Assembly (NCBI GenBank): GCA_945872565.1
Contig: CAMBZN010000008.1
Location: 1 to 64,000, forward strand
DNA from: Chlamydia trachomatis
Lineage (GTDB): Bacteria; Chlamydiota; Chlamydiia; Chlamydiales; 2-12-FULL-49-11
DNA length: 64,000 bases
Direction: 5' to 3'
Of this stretch, positions 1-10,140 are shown piece after piece. Both the position numbers and the translations under genes were made by a program. How positions within the stretch are numbered: position 1 is the stretch's first letter; each line of letters opens with the position of its first letter. Under the pieces are notes generated by a model that was not told the origin of the DNA, did no database searches, and was given only the letters and a program-made list of their open reading frames with translations.

Positions 1-3000
1 AAAACTTGGAATCTTACCAAGAGCTGACAACCTTAAAGCTTCCTGACAAATACTTTCTTCGAGATCCTCCCCTTGTTGCAATTCATCCCCATTAGAAGAA
101 AATTGTTCGAACTCATCTGTTTTAAAGACTCCAATTTTCCCTGCCCCAATTCCTGTTCTAAGAGGAAAATCATTTAATAATTTTTGAATCTCTGAGCTAC
201 TCTTGTTATGATATTTTTTATAACGATAAGAGTTACTAGAATCCTCCTCATAGCCGTAGATTGTTTGAACAGGAACTTTTGAAAAAGAGGTTATTAGGTA
301 ATTTTCTGTATCATCAAGAGCCTTAGGCCCAATAATTACACAGTCAGATTTAAAAGCAGTTATTGCCTCATCCTGAGATGTAGCTACTACAATCCCCTTC
401 ATATTAGCCATTTCATTTAACTTCTTTTTGATGTCCGATGGCTCTACTGAAACACCCATAATAAATATAGAGGGGGTAAACCCTTTTTTAATAAGCGCTT
501 GAGAAGCCTTATAAATGAATTCAACATCAGCTTGACCATTTTTTGCCTTTAAAACAAGGGTTACATTTCTACCGATATCTGAATTGTCTCGTAGTTTTGC
601 CTTTTCTACTAAATAATTTCGAGTCATTTTTAAAGCCAAAGATGCGTATTCAGAGACATCTTTACATTCATCTGGAGGAGGATCAAGTAAATAAGAGGGA
701 TAATCCAGACTAATCTGACTTATCTGTCCCACTGGTGTGTAAGTAGCGCTATCTTCAACTAAACCAGGCCCCCCTCCTCCAACTCTCTCTGCTAGAAGAT
801 TTTCTTCTGTTTTTTCTTCCGTTGCATGTAAAATGCGACCCAATCCTAAGGCCTCATTGTTAGTGCTTAACTTAGATTTATAAGAGGGAATAATCAGATC
901 TTTATATAGTTCTTCTAACTTTTTTTGAATATTAATAAATAGTAATTTTGGAATTTCTCTAAGATGATCCCTTACTTGATCTTGTTTTTCCCCATCAATT
1001 TTCCTATTAGCAATAAGATCATCAACCATTTCTATACCCATTTCCATTATTTTCAAAATATCATGACCAACACTACTTTTATCAACTTCATTAAACTCTT
1101 TTTTAAATAACTTAATGAAAGGTATTTGTTTACGTAGTTCTTCTGGAGTAACTGAAGTTCGATTCATTATAGGATCAAGCAAAAATTTGGAAAATTTTTC
1201 AATTAACATGGGTAAAGTAAAAATTTCCTTTATTTTAGTTTCAAAATTTTCTGTTTCTTCTTTAAACTCAGGAATTTTTCCAAGAGCCGCTACTCTTAAA
1301 GCTTCTAAACATATATTCTCTCCTAAAGAGTATCCCTTTTTATTCACGATACTTTTATGGTATTGCTCTACTTGAGATTCACCCTCTTTTGATGAAAGAT
1401 CTAAAATACCCTTAGCAATTTCTTTCGGAGCTTTAAAATCCCATAGATCCATAAGATTCTGTACAAGGGGATAAGGAAAGCTCATTGTTTTCAATGAACG
1501 GTATAAGTCTACTTTCCAACTCATTGTTTCATAAAAAATCATTTTATCTGAAATTAATAATGCTTCACTAAGAGATTGATCTCCAGTTATTAAAACAGGG
1601 GCTTCTGATACTGTTAATAGCTCCCTCATAAGCTGATTCGGTAATGGAAATAAGTTAATAATTCTTAAAACTTTACCACTACCATCTTTTGATAGATTTA
1701 CAAATGTAGTTCCATGAAGAGTAACAATCTCTACTTTACCTATCCCTGCCTCTAATAAATCTAACCTATCATAAGTACACTTTTTATTAAAAAAAGTTGC
1801 TTGAGTATTACGTAGTCTCCATGGAAGAATTATATCAATATTTGATTGTTCTTCCCTTTCTGCATGAGCGATTGTAGAAACAAATTTTTCCATACTTTCT
1901 TCTTTATGTGCGTAACCAAAAAAAAGATTTGTAGAGCTTAAGTACTCCTCACCGTTTTTATCTTCAAGAATTTTACCTAATTCTTCAGGATAACTTTCTT
2001 TTAATCGATCCAATTTAACCGATTTTTCCTCTTTTGAAAGAGCTTGAATTAATCCATTTTCTGTAAATATTCCAATTTCCCCAACCCCAATTCCAGATTT
2101 AATAGGAAAACTATTCAAATCATTTTTTATCAACGATAAACCACAATATAAATATGATTTGTAAGGATGTAAAATAAATTGTTCTTTTCTACTCCCTCCA
2201 TATTCGTAAATGATTTGCAGAGGAACCTCTGAGAAAGTCCTTATTATCTTTATTTTTTCAGAATCAGGAACTGTAGGTCCAATAATAATACAATCTGGTT
2301 TAAGATTTGTTGAATCTTCATCCTCAGATGCAATTATTTTGACCCTTTCCATGTTAGCCATTTTTTTTAACTGATTCTTTATCTCTAATGAGCTCATATT
2401 GTTATCACCTAGGATACATACAGAAGGATTAAACCCCTCCTTTATAAGAGCTTGAACAGCTTTATAGATAAATAAAATATCACCAAAACCGCCATTTGGT
2501 TGTATAACAAAGGTTACATTTTTACAAATATCGGGATATTGCTTTAGTTTTGCCTTTTCTACCAAATAGAAACGTATATTTTTTAAAGCCAAAGCGCTAT
2601 ATTCCTCAACGCTTTCACATTCTGGGGGAGGAAGATCAAATAAATAGGGGGGTAAATCCAAGCTTGTTTCAACTCTATGATTTACAAAACTTTGACTACT
2701 AGTTACTTCAACTAAATCATTTTTGCCTACCGCTTTTTGTACAACTTTAGCCGTTTCTAAAAGCACTGTAGTAGGAGTTGAAGGGAAATTTTGAGAGTCT
2801 TGAACGACTATAAAGTTATGATGATAAAATTTTTTTCTTAACCCTTCTCTTATTGTTAATGCAATCAACGAAACAGGGAATATTGCGACTAATCCTATAA
2901 TATGGAGTGCTGTAAGAGCTAAATGCCTCTTTTCTTTACATTCAATTGTTGAATTATCCACATTCAATAGATCTACTTCGACACGGCGCCCTACACCAAT

Positions 3001-3114
3001 ATTAAGGAATTTTTCTACAGCACGAAGGATCTTGTGTTGTGAATCTGTCTTTTGCAGACTTATATAGTCTGTGATTTTTAATTTAATACTGACCACCTCA
3101 TAATATAAACACAT
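1..3114 (-). CDS. Large hypothetical protein, 3'-truncated by the window edge, with two divergent copies of a GT-B glycosyltransferase-like module
   Basis: Reverse-strand reading frame open from ATG at 3114 to position 1 (>=1038 codons, no stop seen). It is missing from the ORF track because it has no stop in the window. N-terminus MCLYYEVVSIKLKITDYISLQ..., then hydrophobic HLALTALHIIGLVAIFPVSLIALTI. Repeated blocks: 'LVEKAKLKQYPDICKNVTFVIQPNGGFGDILFIYKAVQALIKEGFNPSVCILG' versus 'LVEKAKLRDNSDIGRNVTLVLKAKNGQADVEFIYKASQALIKKGFTPSIFIMG'. Confidence 0.85.
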   Translation of the reverse strand, partial: MCLYYEVVSIKLKITDYISLQKTDSQHKILRAVEKFLNIGVGRRVEVDLLNVDNSTIECKEKRHLALTALHIIGLVAIFPVSLIALTIREGLRKKFYHHNFIVVQDSQNFPSTPTTVLLETAKVVQKAVGKNDLVEVTSSQSFVNHRVETSLDLPPYLFDLPPPECESVEEYSALALKNIRFYLVEKAKLKQYPDICKNVTFVIQPNGGFGDILFIYKAVQALIKEGFNPSVCILGDNNMSSLEIKNQLKKMANMERVKIIASEDEDSTNLKPDCIIIGPTVPDSEKIKIIRTFSEVPLQIIYEYGGSRKEQFILHPYKSYLYCGLSLIKNDLNSFPIKSGIGVGEIGIFTENGLIQALSKEEKSVKLDRLKESYPEELGKILEDKNGEEYLSSTNLFFGYAHKEESMEKFVSTIAHAEREEQSNIDIILPWRLRNTQATFFNKKCTYDRLDLLEAGIGKVEIVTLHGTTFVNLSKDGSGKVLRIINLFPLPNQLMRELLTVSEAPVLITGDQSLSEALLISDKMIFYETMSWKVDLYRSLKTMSFPYPLVQNLMDLWDFKAPKEIAKGILDLSSKEGESQVEQYHKSIVNKKGYSLGENICLEALRVAALGKIPEFKEETENFETKIKEIFTLPMLIEKFSKFLLDPIMNRTSVTPEELRKQIPFIKLFKKEFNEVDKSSVGHDILKIMEMGIEMVDDLIANRKIDGEKQDQVRDHLREIPKLLFINIQKKLEELYKDLIIPSYKSKLSTNNEALGLGRILHATEEKTEENLLAERVGGGGPGLVEDSATYTPVGQISQISLDYPSYLLDPPPDECKDVSEYASLALKMTRNYLVEKAKLRDNSDIGRNVTLVLKAKNGQADVEFIYKASQALIKKGFTPSIFIMGVSVEPSDIKKKLNEMANMKGIVVATSQDEAITAFKSDCVIIGPKALDDTENYLITSFSKVPVQTIYGYEEDSSNSYRYKKYHNKSSSEIQKLLNDFPLRTGIGAGKIGVFKTDEFEQFSSNGDELQQGEDLEESICQEALRLSALGKIPSF

Positions 3115-3244
3115 CTAAAATTTGATTAAATTACAATTCAATTTCTTTGAAATTCATCATAACAGAGCATTAATAATAGATCAATTAAATTTAAGGGGTT
3201 GTAAATAAAATTCAGTTTAATATTAGTGAGAAGTCAATTCACAA

Positions 3245-5377
3245 CTACAAAAAAATCGATGCGTTAGAAATAAATTTACAAATCACAGTAGATAACTTTG
3301 GAAGATCTAGATAGATCGCTTGATTGGTTATTTCAATAGTGTCATTTTTAACCCCATCCCCCCCATATCTCTTTTGATCTGTGCTAAACACCTCCTGGGC
3401 AAAAGTCACCTCTGGAATAGAGACTTTGTAGCCTTTTAGTGAGTTTCTTGAAAAATTATGCACAACAAGAAGTTTTTCAGTAAGACCTAACCGAATAAAA
3501 GAAATGACATTTTGCTTTGCATCCGATGTATCCACCCATGCAAAGCCCTTTTCGTCAAAATCAATTTCATAAAGGGCCTTGTGTTCAAGGTAAAAGTGAT
3601 TCATTTCCTTGGTAAAGCATTTATGTTTAAGTTGTCCATGATCTCTAAGAGGTTTTTTTCGCCATGAATTCTTCTCATCAAATTCCTCCCTATCACCCAC
3701 CTCATGACCCATGAAGAATAACTTCTTACCTGGATGACAGATTGCAACAGAGTATAAAAGGCGAAGAAAGGTGAATTTCTCCTCCTCTTGATGGGTAAAT
3801 TTATTCAGTAGAGATTTTTTCCCTTTAGACACTTCATCATGAGAAATAGTTAGCAAGTACTTTTCCCTAAACACTTCACGATAAGTGTTTAAGAGAAGTC
3901 GGTGATGGATTGTTTTTTCCTCATTTGAATAGGATAAATAACCTGTCAAGTCATGAAACCATCCTATATTCCACTTCATAGCAAATCCCAAACCGTCAGT
4001 GTTTACACACCTTGTCACTCCATCATAGAGGGAGGAGTCTTCAGCAATGACAAAGACCCCTGGATGGCGCTCTTTTACTACAGAATTTAGCTTTTTTAAA
4101 AACTCTATTCCCTTAAAGTTTTCTACCCCACCAAGATGATTGGACTCAAAATTCCCATCATTTCGTTCATAGTTTAGGTATAAAATTGATTGCACTGCAT
4201 CGATGCGGAGAATATCTATGTGCATCTGCTTTATCCAAAAAAGTGCCGAAGCGATTAAAAAGTTCACCACTTTTTTACAATCATAGTTAAAAATCATAGT
4301 TCCCCAGGCAGGATGCTCTCCCATCACAGGGTGGGGATCTTCAAATACAGGGCCACCATCAAAATTGGCTAGGAAGGACTCATCTTTTGGAAAATGGGCC
4401 GGTACAAAATCTAAAACCACCCCAATACCATGCATATGAAGATGGTTCATAAAATACTTAAAGTCTTCTGATTTTCCATATCTAGATGTGGGAGAAAAAT
4501 ATCCTGAAACCTGATAACCCCACGATTCATCTAATGGATACTCTGTAATAGGCATAAGCTCTACGTGAGTATACCCCATCTCTTTTATGTACATAGCAAG
4601 CTCGCTTGCAATTTCTCTAAAATTAGGAAAAATAGTTCCCCTATTCCAAGCGCCAAGATGTAGCTCATAAATATTCATCGGTTTAGATAACACTTCATTT
4701 TTACGCTCTTTGATCCAGCTCTCATCTGTCCAAGTAAATTCCTTTTCCTTGTGAACTATTGTTGCAGTTTTTGGACGCATTTCAAAGGCTCTTCCAAATG
4801 GATCACTTTTCAAAAGGGTTTTATATTCCTTTGTGGTGATGGAGTACTTATACATCATCATCGGTTTACAGCCTGGGATAAACAGCTCAAACACCCCTAT
4901 ATCTCCCATTTTTCTCATTGGATAAACAGTCTCTCTCCAGTTGCCTAAATCACATCGTAAATGAACAGCCAGGGCATTTGGAGCATAAACTGCAAAGCGG
5001 ACCCCCTCTAACCCATCATGTGTGCAAAAGTGACTGCCTAACATATCATATAATTGGTAGTGCTCTCCCTGATCAAATAGATGTGTATCGACAAGCGATA
5101 GACTTGGACTACAGGAATAGGGATCAAATGCAACTGTTCCATCAGAGTGGATAATCTGATAATCGGCAGAAGTGATTTCGTAATCTGCCTGATAAACAAA
5201 CAACCCCGATGGATCAATGAGCCTCATCGGTTCCTCCCTCCCGTGAACAAAGATCGAATTTTCACGTTTATTGGGAGAGAGTTGGTAGATCACCTTCATT
5301 TCTTGCAACCCTAAAAGGGCGTGTGGATTAGTTAAATTTAAGCTCTTTTCTGAAAGATTTGAAAGTTCTGGATCCAT
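3245..5377 (-). CDS. glgB: 1,4-alpha-glucan branching enzyme
   Basis: 710-aa ORF with GH13 motifs (YELHLGAW, VVLDFVPAHFP, ILRIDAVQSILYLNY, VIAEDSS, LLTISHDEV, FMGHEVGDREEFDE). Confidence 0.95.
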   Translation of the reverse strand: MDPELSNLSEKSLNLTNPHALLGLQEMKVIYQLSPNKRENSIFVHGREEPMRLIDPSGLFVYQADYEITSADYQIIHSDGTVAFDPYSCSPSLSLVDTHLFDQGEHYQLYDMLGSHFCTHDGLEGVRFAVYAPNALAVHLRCDLGNWRETVYPMRKMGDIGVFELFIPGCKPMMMYKYSITTKEYKTLLKSDPFGRAFEMRPKTATIVHKEKEFTWTDESWIKERKNEVLSKPMNIYELHLGAWNRGTIFPNFREIASELAMYIKEMGYTHVELMPITEYPLDESWGYQVSGYFSPTSRYGKSEDFKYFMNHLHMHGIGVVLDFVPAHFPKDESFLANFDGGPVFEDPHPVMGEHPAWGTMIFNYDCKKVVNFLIASALFWIKQMHIDILRIDAVQSILYLNYERNDGNFESNHLGGVENFKGIEFLKKLNSVVKERHPGVFVIAEDSSLYDGVTRCVNTDGLGFAMKWNIGWFHDLTGYLSYSNEEKTIHHRLLLNTYREVFREKYLLTISHDEVSKGKKSLLNKFTHQEEEKFTFLRLLYSVAICHPGKKLFFMGHEVGDREEFDEKNSWRKKPLRDHGQLKHKCFTKEMNHFYLEHKALYEIDFDEKGFAWVDTSDAKQNVISFIRLGLTEKLLVVHNFSRNSLKGYKVSIPEVTFAQEVFSTDQKRYGGDGVKNDTIEITNQAIYLDLPKLSTVICKFISNASIFL

Positions 5378-5583
5378 GAATTCTCTATATATAAGAACCT
5401 ATTTAAAACACAATCATTCAATTTATTTCTTTAATATTTCCCTAGTAAGGTGGCTTTTTTTTCGTTAAAGCTCGCGCCTTAACAATTACAACCTGCACTC
5501 TCTTGCCTTCACTATTTTCATTCACATAAGATGTTAAAGATAAGGGTTTTATAATTTAAATTATGATCCTATTAATAACGACG

Positions 5584-5612
5584 TTGAAATTTTTTTAATT
5601 TTATGATATAAT
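5584..5612 (+). promoter_or_regulatory. Predicted sigma70/sigma66-type promoter
   Basis: TTGAAA (5584-5589), 17-bp spacer, TATAAT (5607-5612), upstream of the ORF at 5669. Confidence 0.6.
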
Positions 5613-5668
5613 AGATTTATAATTAAAAATGAGTTATATATATTATTAGCTTAATTACGACCCCTAAT

Positions 5669-7120
5669 TTGCAAAGTTCTTCTGCATCGGAAAAATTTTG
5701 CGACTATGCATTCAGCTTTACTCCTTGGAAAGCTTTAGAAGGAAATTCAGCACTTGTTGTGGTAGGTAAAATAGCACTCACTTTTATAACTTACCTTATA
5801 AACATACTTCTTTTATTTACAGTTGCAATTGCAATAACAATAAATACTACTAAAAAATTACAAGCTGCAACAAAAATCAATTCAATGGTTAGAAATTTTT
5901 TACAAAAACGTAAATTTACATGCAAAACAACCATTACAAAATATTGTGCGGGGATAGAACGTGTAAGTTTAACAAAAGACCTGAAATCAAAAATGGAAAA
6001 TATTACATGGTTTTCTGGATCAACCTCAACTGCATTACCACTGATTATGAGAACAGGAGATGCTCCTCAGTTAAAAGCAACAGGCTTACTATTAAGAGAA
6101 AACTCTTTTGCACCTTTATGTGGCGAACTTGGCATCGGAAGTATGGAACATGGCATTAATAATAGAGGGCTATCTGGTGTAAGTCCCAATCATTATCTTT
6201 CAGCAATACGATACTCGAATTTATTTCTCAAGCCCGTTACTGACTTGGTAGAGGAAATGGAAGTTTTACAAAAAGAAAAATGCTTCAATTTAGCAAATAA
6301 ATTACTAATACCTATGTTTCGGGTAATTTGTTTAAGTAATGACAAAAGACAAAAAGATGTAGTTAGGAATAAATTAGAAGCCATGAAAAAAACCCTCCCT
6401 GCAGAAAATTACGAAGAATTACTTGGAAAACCTATCGATACAAGATCGCTCCTACCATTTTCCGTTGGAACTATGAATCAATTAGTTGCCGTGAAAAGAA
6501 GCAGCGGTGGATGGACCTTAGGCGCTATTGAGGCAATAGCTGCAGATTCATCCTCTATAAGCGTCCTGCTTGGAAAGGGATTATACAAAGAAATACAAAA
6601 AGAGTCGTTTTTTTCGATGCTAAAAAATGTCGCTGAGGAAACTTATAAAGAAGAAATAGATGCATGTCTTCTTGCATACCAAGAAAAACTTCAAGCTTTA
6701 ATTAGTTTGCTAGATGCACCTGCACTGTATAACAGTTTTCAACCAACAGAAAAGATGGATTTGCTATACCCTTACCCTATAGTTTGGGCAACAACTACAC
6801 AGGAAAAATTTGGTCGAGTTAGATCTGATATTAAGGGAGAGAGCATTATAAATGAAAAAATACTCATTGGAAATGGTGGTATCGATTTTGCTTTTACTCA
6901 AGCCGAACACGTACACAGGTTAAGGTACGCTTTAAAAAATATTAAAGGGGTTACAGTTCTTTCCCTCGACGACCTATCAAAAACACATAATGAACAATCT
7001 ACTCATAAAATCGAAGAAATGTACTTTGAACGAATGGAAGCAGTAAGGATAAGGGAACAACAGGAGTATTTAGCGGATCATTACAGAAGAATGGCTGCTC
7101 GAACGAAAGGGGCGCAATAA
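5669..7120 (+). CDS. Hypothetical protein with N-terminal hydrophobic segment
   Basis: 483-aa ORF, TTG start with no clear SD. Hydrophobic stretch ALVVVGKIALTFITYLINILLLFTVAIAITI, then WFSGSTSTALPLIMRTG...GELGIGSMEHGINNRGLSGVS. Confidence 0.75.
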   Translation: MQSSSASEKFCDYAFSFTPWKALEGNSALVVVGKIALTFITYLINILLLFTVAIAITINTTKKLQAATKINSMVRNFLQKRKFTCKTTITKYCAGIERVSLTKDLKSKMENITWFSGSTSTALPLIMRTGDAPQLKATGLLLRENSFAPLCGELGIGSMEHGINNRGLSGVSPNHYLSAIRYSNLFLKPVTDLVEEMEVLQKEKCFNLANKLLIPMFRVICLSNDKRQKDVVRNKLEAMKKTLPAENYEELLGKPIDTRSLLPFSVGTMNQLVAVKRSSGGWTLGAIEAIAADSSSISVLLGKGLYKEIQKESFFSMLKNVAEETYKEEIDACLLAYQEKLQALISLLDAPALYNSFQPTEKMDLLYPYPIVWATTTQEKFGRVRSDIKGESIINEKILIGNGGIDFAFTQAEHVHRLRYALKNIKGVTVLSLDDLSKTHNEQSTHKIEEMYFERMEAVRIREQQEYLADHYRRMAARTKGAQ

Positions 7121-7157
7121 TGGTTCTGTTAACAGCCCCCTTTTTATTAAAATCTTA

Positions 7158-8099
7158 TTACCCTTGAATTCTATCTATGTAGAGTGATCTCCCTTGCTCT
7201 AAAAAAAGATGGTCATTTACGCACAAAATCTTTCCCTTCTCTTTAGGGTTGCCTTTGATTCGAAAAGAGCTTACCTTTGCTGAAAAAATCAATTTTTTTG
7301 TACCATTTTTACTTGGAAAAAGAATCATTCGAACTACTTTTCCTTTTTTCCACATAAGATCAATTGTGCACCCATCGCACGCTAATCCTAAAGCTCTCCC
7401 TGCATGAGGAAGTTTTCCTTGTAAAAGGTGAATTTCTCCCTCTTTTTCTAATATAATCATAGATCGAAATTTATGAAAAAAAGAAGAATAAAGAGAGAAC
7501 TTATCCAACATCTTTGCTCCAGCATTAAATCCCCGATAAAGGGAGTCTTCTGTTTTAGGGGAAAAAAGGTCCACAAGAAACGGCTCTACGGTTTCCATCT
7601 CTACAATCGGTGCTTGCGGAATTAATTGGGCTAAACAATAAAGTTTAGTCTCCTTAGCCACTGCATTTTCCAAAAGGGGCTTTTTTGAACACCCAAACGA
7701 AACCTTTTCAAGCAATTGTTTCATCGGCATTGTACTTGCCTCTAATAGTTCAATCTCTTCCCCTTTATTCAAAATCATTTGCCGGCCATCTACAATAAGG
7801 CCAAGAGGTCCACCCCTTTTTATTTTCAAATATATCTTACCATCTCTACCTGTTAAAAATAGGTGAAAGTACCCCTCCAGGGCTGTTCCGAAAATCTCTA
7901 CCCTCCCCTTTTCCATATTTAAAAGATGGGTAAACCCCCGGACAGGTCCCGAAATTTGTAAATCGATAACAGCGGTTTTACCCGATGTAACTTCAATCCT
8001 ACAAGGATATACTTTAGCCGTTGCCTTGGTTAATGGAATCACTGATTCCTTACCAGGAAGGTGGGTAAAATATCGGTATTCTTCGTCGATATGAATCAT
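7158..8099 (-). CDS. Conserved hypothetical protein
   Basis: 313-aa ORF from ATG, closely packed and convergent with the preceding gene. Confidence 0.75.
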   Translation of the reverse strand: MIHIDEEYRYFTHLPGKESVIPLTKATAKVYPCRIEVTSGKTAVIDLQISGPVRGFTHLLNMEKGRVEIFGTALEGYFHLFLTGRDGKIYLKIKRGGPLGLIVDGRQMILNKGEEIELLEASTMPMKQLLEKVSFGCSKKPLLENAVAKETKLYCLAQLIPQAPIVEMETVEPFLVDLFSPKTEDSLYRGFNAGAKMLDKFSLYSSFFHKFRSMIILEKEGEIHLLQGKLPHAGRALGLACDGCTIDLMWKKGKVVRMILFPSKNGTKKLIFSAKVSSFRIKGNPKEKGKILCVNDHLFLEQGRSLYIDRIQG

Positions 8100-8194
8100 A
8101 AAGGTGTTTTTTTAAAAATGTTATTTTTCTAAAACCAAGAGTATAACAAGAAAAAGTCTTTAAAAAAAGGGGAGATTTTTATATACTTCTGAAT

Positions 8195-8821
8195 ATGACA
8201 TTTTTTGGCGCTGTAATTTCTTTATTTCTTGTTTTCAATGTACTTGGAAACATCCCATTTTATATTGCTTTATTGAAGAACTATACTCCAAAAAGGCAAA
8301 AAGCAATCTTAATTAGAGAACTGATTTTTGCTGCAATTATCCTATTTTGCTTTAGCTCTTTTGGAGATACCATTTTAAGAGTGATTGGAATTTCTGAAGG
8401 AACTTTAGGAATTTCAGGGGGAATCATTCTGTTTTTGATTGCACTTACAATGATTTTTCCAAAACATGAAGAAGGTGGCAACCCAAGCCATGAACCATTC
8501 ATCGTTCCCATTGCCATCCCTGCTATGGCAGGACCGGGAAGTATCACTGCTGTGATGATCTATTCAAGAGCATTTGAGCACGCATGGCAAACACCACTTG
8601 TGATCCTATGCGCCCTTATTCCATCATTAATTATTTTACTTCTTGCTTCCAACATAAAATACCTTGTTGGGGAAAAGGGATTGCTTGCATTTGAACGTCT
8701 CGGTGGTCTATTGATTTGCTTTATATCGATACAAATGATGGCAAGTGGAATCATTCATATCGTTAAAGCTAATTTCCCTTCCGAAGTTGTTCAAAACACC
8801 ACTTCGAATCATTCCCATTAA
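8195..8821 (+). CDS. MarC family integral membrane protein
   Basis: 208 aa, multi-TM, typical 'FNVLGNIPFYIALLKNYTP' and 'PIAIPAMAGPGSITAVMIYS' motifs. Confidence 0.9.
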   Translation: MTFFGAVISLFLVFNVLGNIPFYIALLKNYTPKRQKAILIRELIFAAIILFCFSSFGDTILRVIGISEGTLGISGGIILFLIALTMIFPKHEEGGNPSHEPFIVPIAIPAMAGPGSITAVMIYSRAFEHAWQTPLVILCALIPSLIILLLASNIKYLVGEKGLLAFERLGGLLICFISIQMMASGIIHIVKANFPSEVVQNTTSNHSH

Positions 8822-8829
8822 ACTTTCAT

Positions 8830-10140
8830 TTAATTCTCTACGATATAGCCTGAAACTTTTTGCAGCATATGTTCTGGAACTTGTGCTTCTAAAAGAACAT
8901 CATTATCCTCATAATCTGTATGGAGCACGACACCCTCTCGGATGATTTCGTCAACTAGCTGATAATTACTCTGACTGATTCTTAGATGGATAGTTTTACC
9001 AAATTTTGAAGCTTCCTTTTCAACAGCAGCGAGCAGGCTGTCAAACCCCTCTCTTGTAATAGCTGAAATTTCTACAATATTTTGATACAAAACTTTAAAT
9101 CTTTGTAAAGTCTCCCTATGTTGCACAAGATCAATTTTATTTAAAACTACAATCATGGGCTTATCTACTATTTTTAATTCCTTTAACACTTCCATAGTCG
9201 CCTCAAATCTTTCAAATGACCCTTTTTGTGAGCAGTCAAGCAAATGAATCAAAACGTCGGTATAACAAACTTCTTCCAAGGTACTTCTAAATGCTTTGAT
9301 CAGCGAATGTGGAAGTTTTCGAATAAACCCTACTGTGTCCACTAATACAATTTTTGATCGATTAGGCAGCTGAAATGCTCGGGCGGTAGTATCAAGAGTT
9401 GCAAAAAGCTTATCCTCTACCAAGACCTCTGATCCAGTTAATGCATTTAACAAGGCTGATTTTCCTGCATTGGTATATCCAACAATAGAAAAAGTGGGAA
9501 TGCCACTTTTAAGACGCTGCTTTCTCTTTTGCTCCCTTTGAGAGACAAATTCCTTCACTTCCCGCTCGATGGTAATTAGCTTATGTTTTAAAATACGCTT
9601 ATCCACCTCAATTTGTTTTTCTCCTTCCCCACGTGATGCTCCAGTACCTCCTGCAGACCCTCTATGTCTAGAAAGATGTGTCCACATACGCTTTAATCTT
9701 GGGAGCTGATAACGAATCCTTGCCATCTCAATTTGCAGCAATGCCTCTTTTGATCTTGCATGAAGTCCAAAAATCTCTAAAATCACCTCAGTTCGATCAA
9801 GAACGGGCGTTTGTGTTACTTTCTCAATATTCTTTTGCTGACTTGGTGTGATGGTGTCATCAAAAATAATCACATCGATCCCTTCATTTTTTACAATTTC
9901 ACCAAGTTCTTCCACTTTTCCGGAGCCGATATATGTTGCTGACGTATAATTTTTGATAGGACAATAAATTTCTCTTGTCTCTTTAACACCTAAAGTTTTT
10001 GCAAGGGCTGCAAGCTCTTTTAAGTGCTCTCTACATTCCTCAACATCCCTCCCAGAAAAATGCACACCCACAAGAAGCGCTTTGCCCAAATTCTCAAACA
10101 TCGACTTTTCATGTTGAAGGTTTTTCTCTATTTCAGACAT
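8830..10140 (-). CDS. hflX: Ribosome-associated GTPase HflX
   Basis: 436 aa; glycine-rich linker RGSAGGTGASRGEGEKQIE, G1 GYTNAGKSALLNAL, DTVGFI, NKID. Confidence 0.95.
   Translation of the reverse strand: MSEIEKNLQHEKSMFENLGKALLVGVHFSGRDVEECREHLKELAALAKTLGVKETREIYCPIKNYTSATYIGSGKVEELGEIVKNEGIDVIIFDDTITPSQQKNIEKVTQTPVLDRTEVILEIFGLHARSKEALLQIEMARIRYQLPRLKRMWTHLSRHRGSAGGTGASRGEGEKQIEVDKRILKHKLITIEREVKEFVSQREQKRKQRLKSGIPTFSIVGYTNAGKSALLNALTGSEVLVEDKLFATLDTTARAFQLPNRSKIVLVDTVGFIRKLPHSLIKAFRSTLEEVCYTDVLIHLLDCSQKGSFERFEATMEVLKELKIVDKPMIVVLNKIDLVQHRETLQRFKVLYQNIVEISAITREGFDSLLAAVEKEASKFGKTIHLRISQSNYQLVDEIIREGVVLHTDYEDNDVLLEAQVPEHMLQKVSGYIVEN

Noticed and set aside
1115-1375. Plus-strand 86-aa ORF in the track
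   Set aside because: Antisense to the long open minus-strand frame (1..3114); no SD or recognisable family.
4751-5154. Plus-strand ORFs 4751..4948 and 4918..5154
   Set aside because: Antisense to glgB with nonsense-like composition.
7109-7140. GGGGC...GCCCCC TTTTT possible terminator after the 483-aa ORF
   Set aside because: Arms are short and the loop long; too weak to list as a feature.
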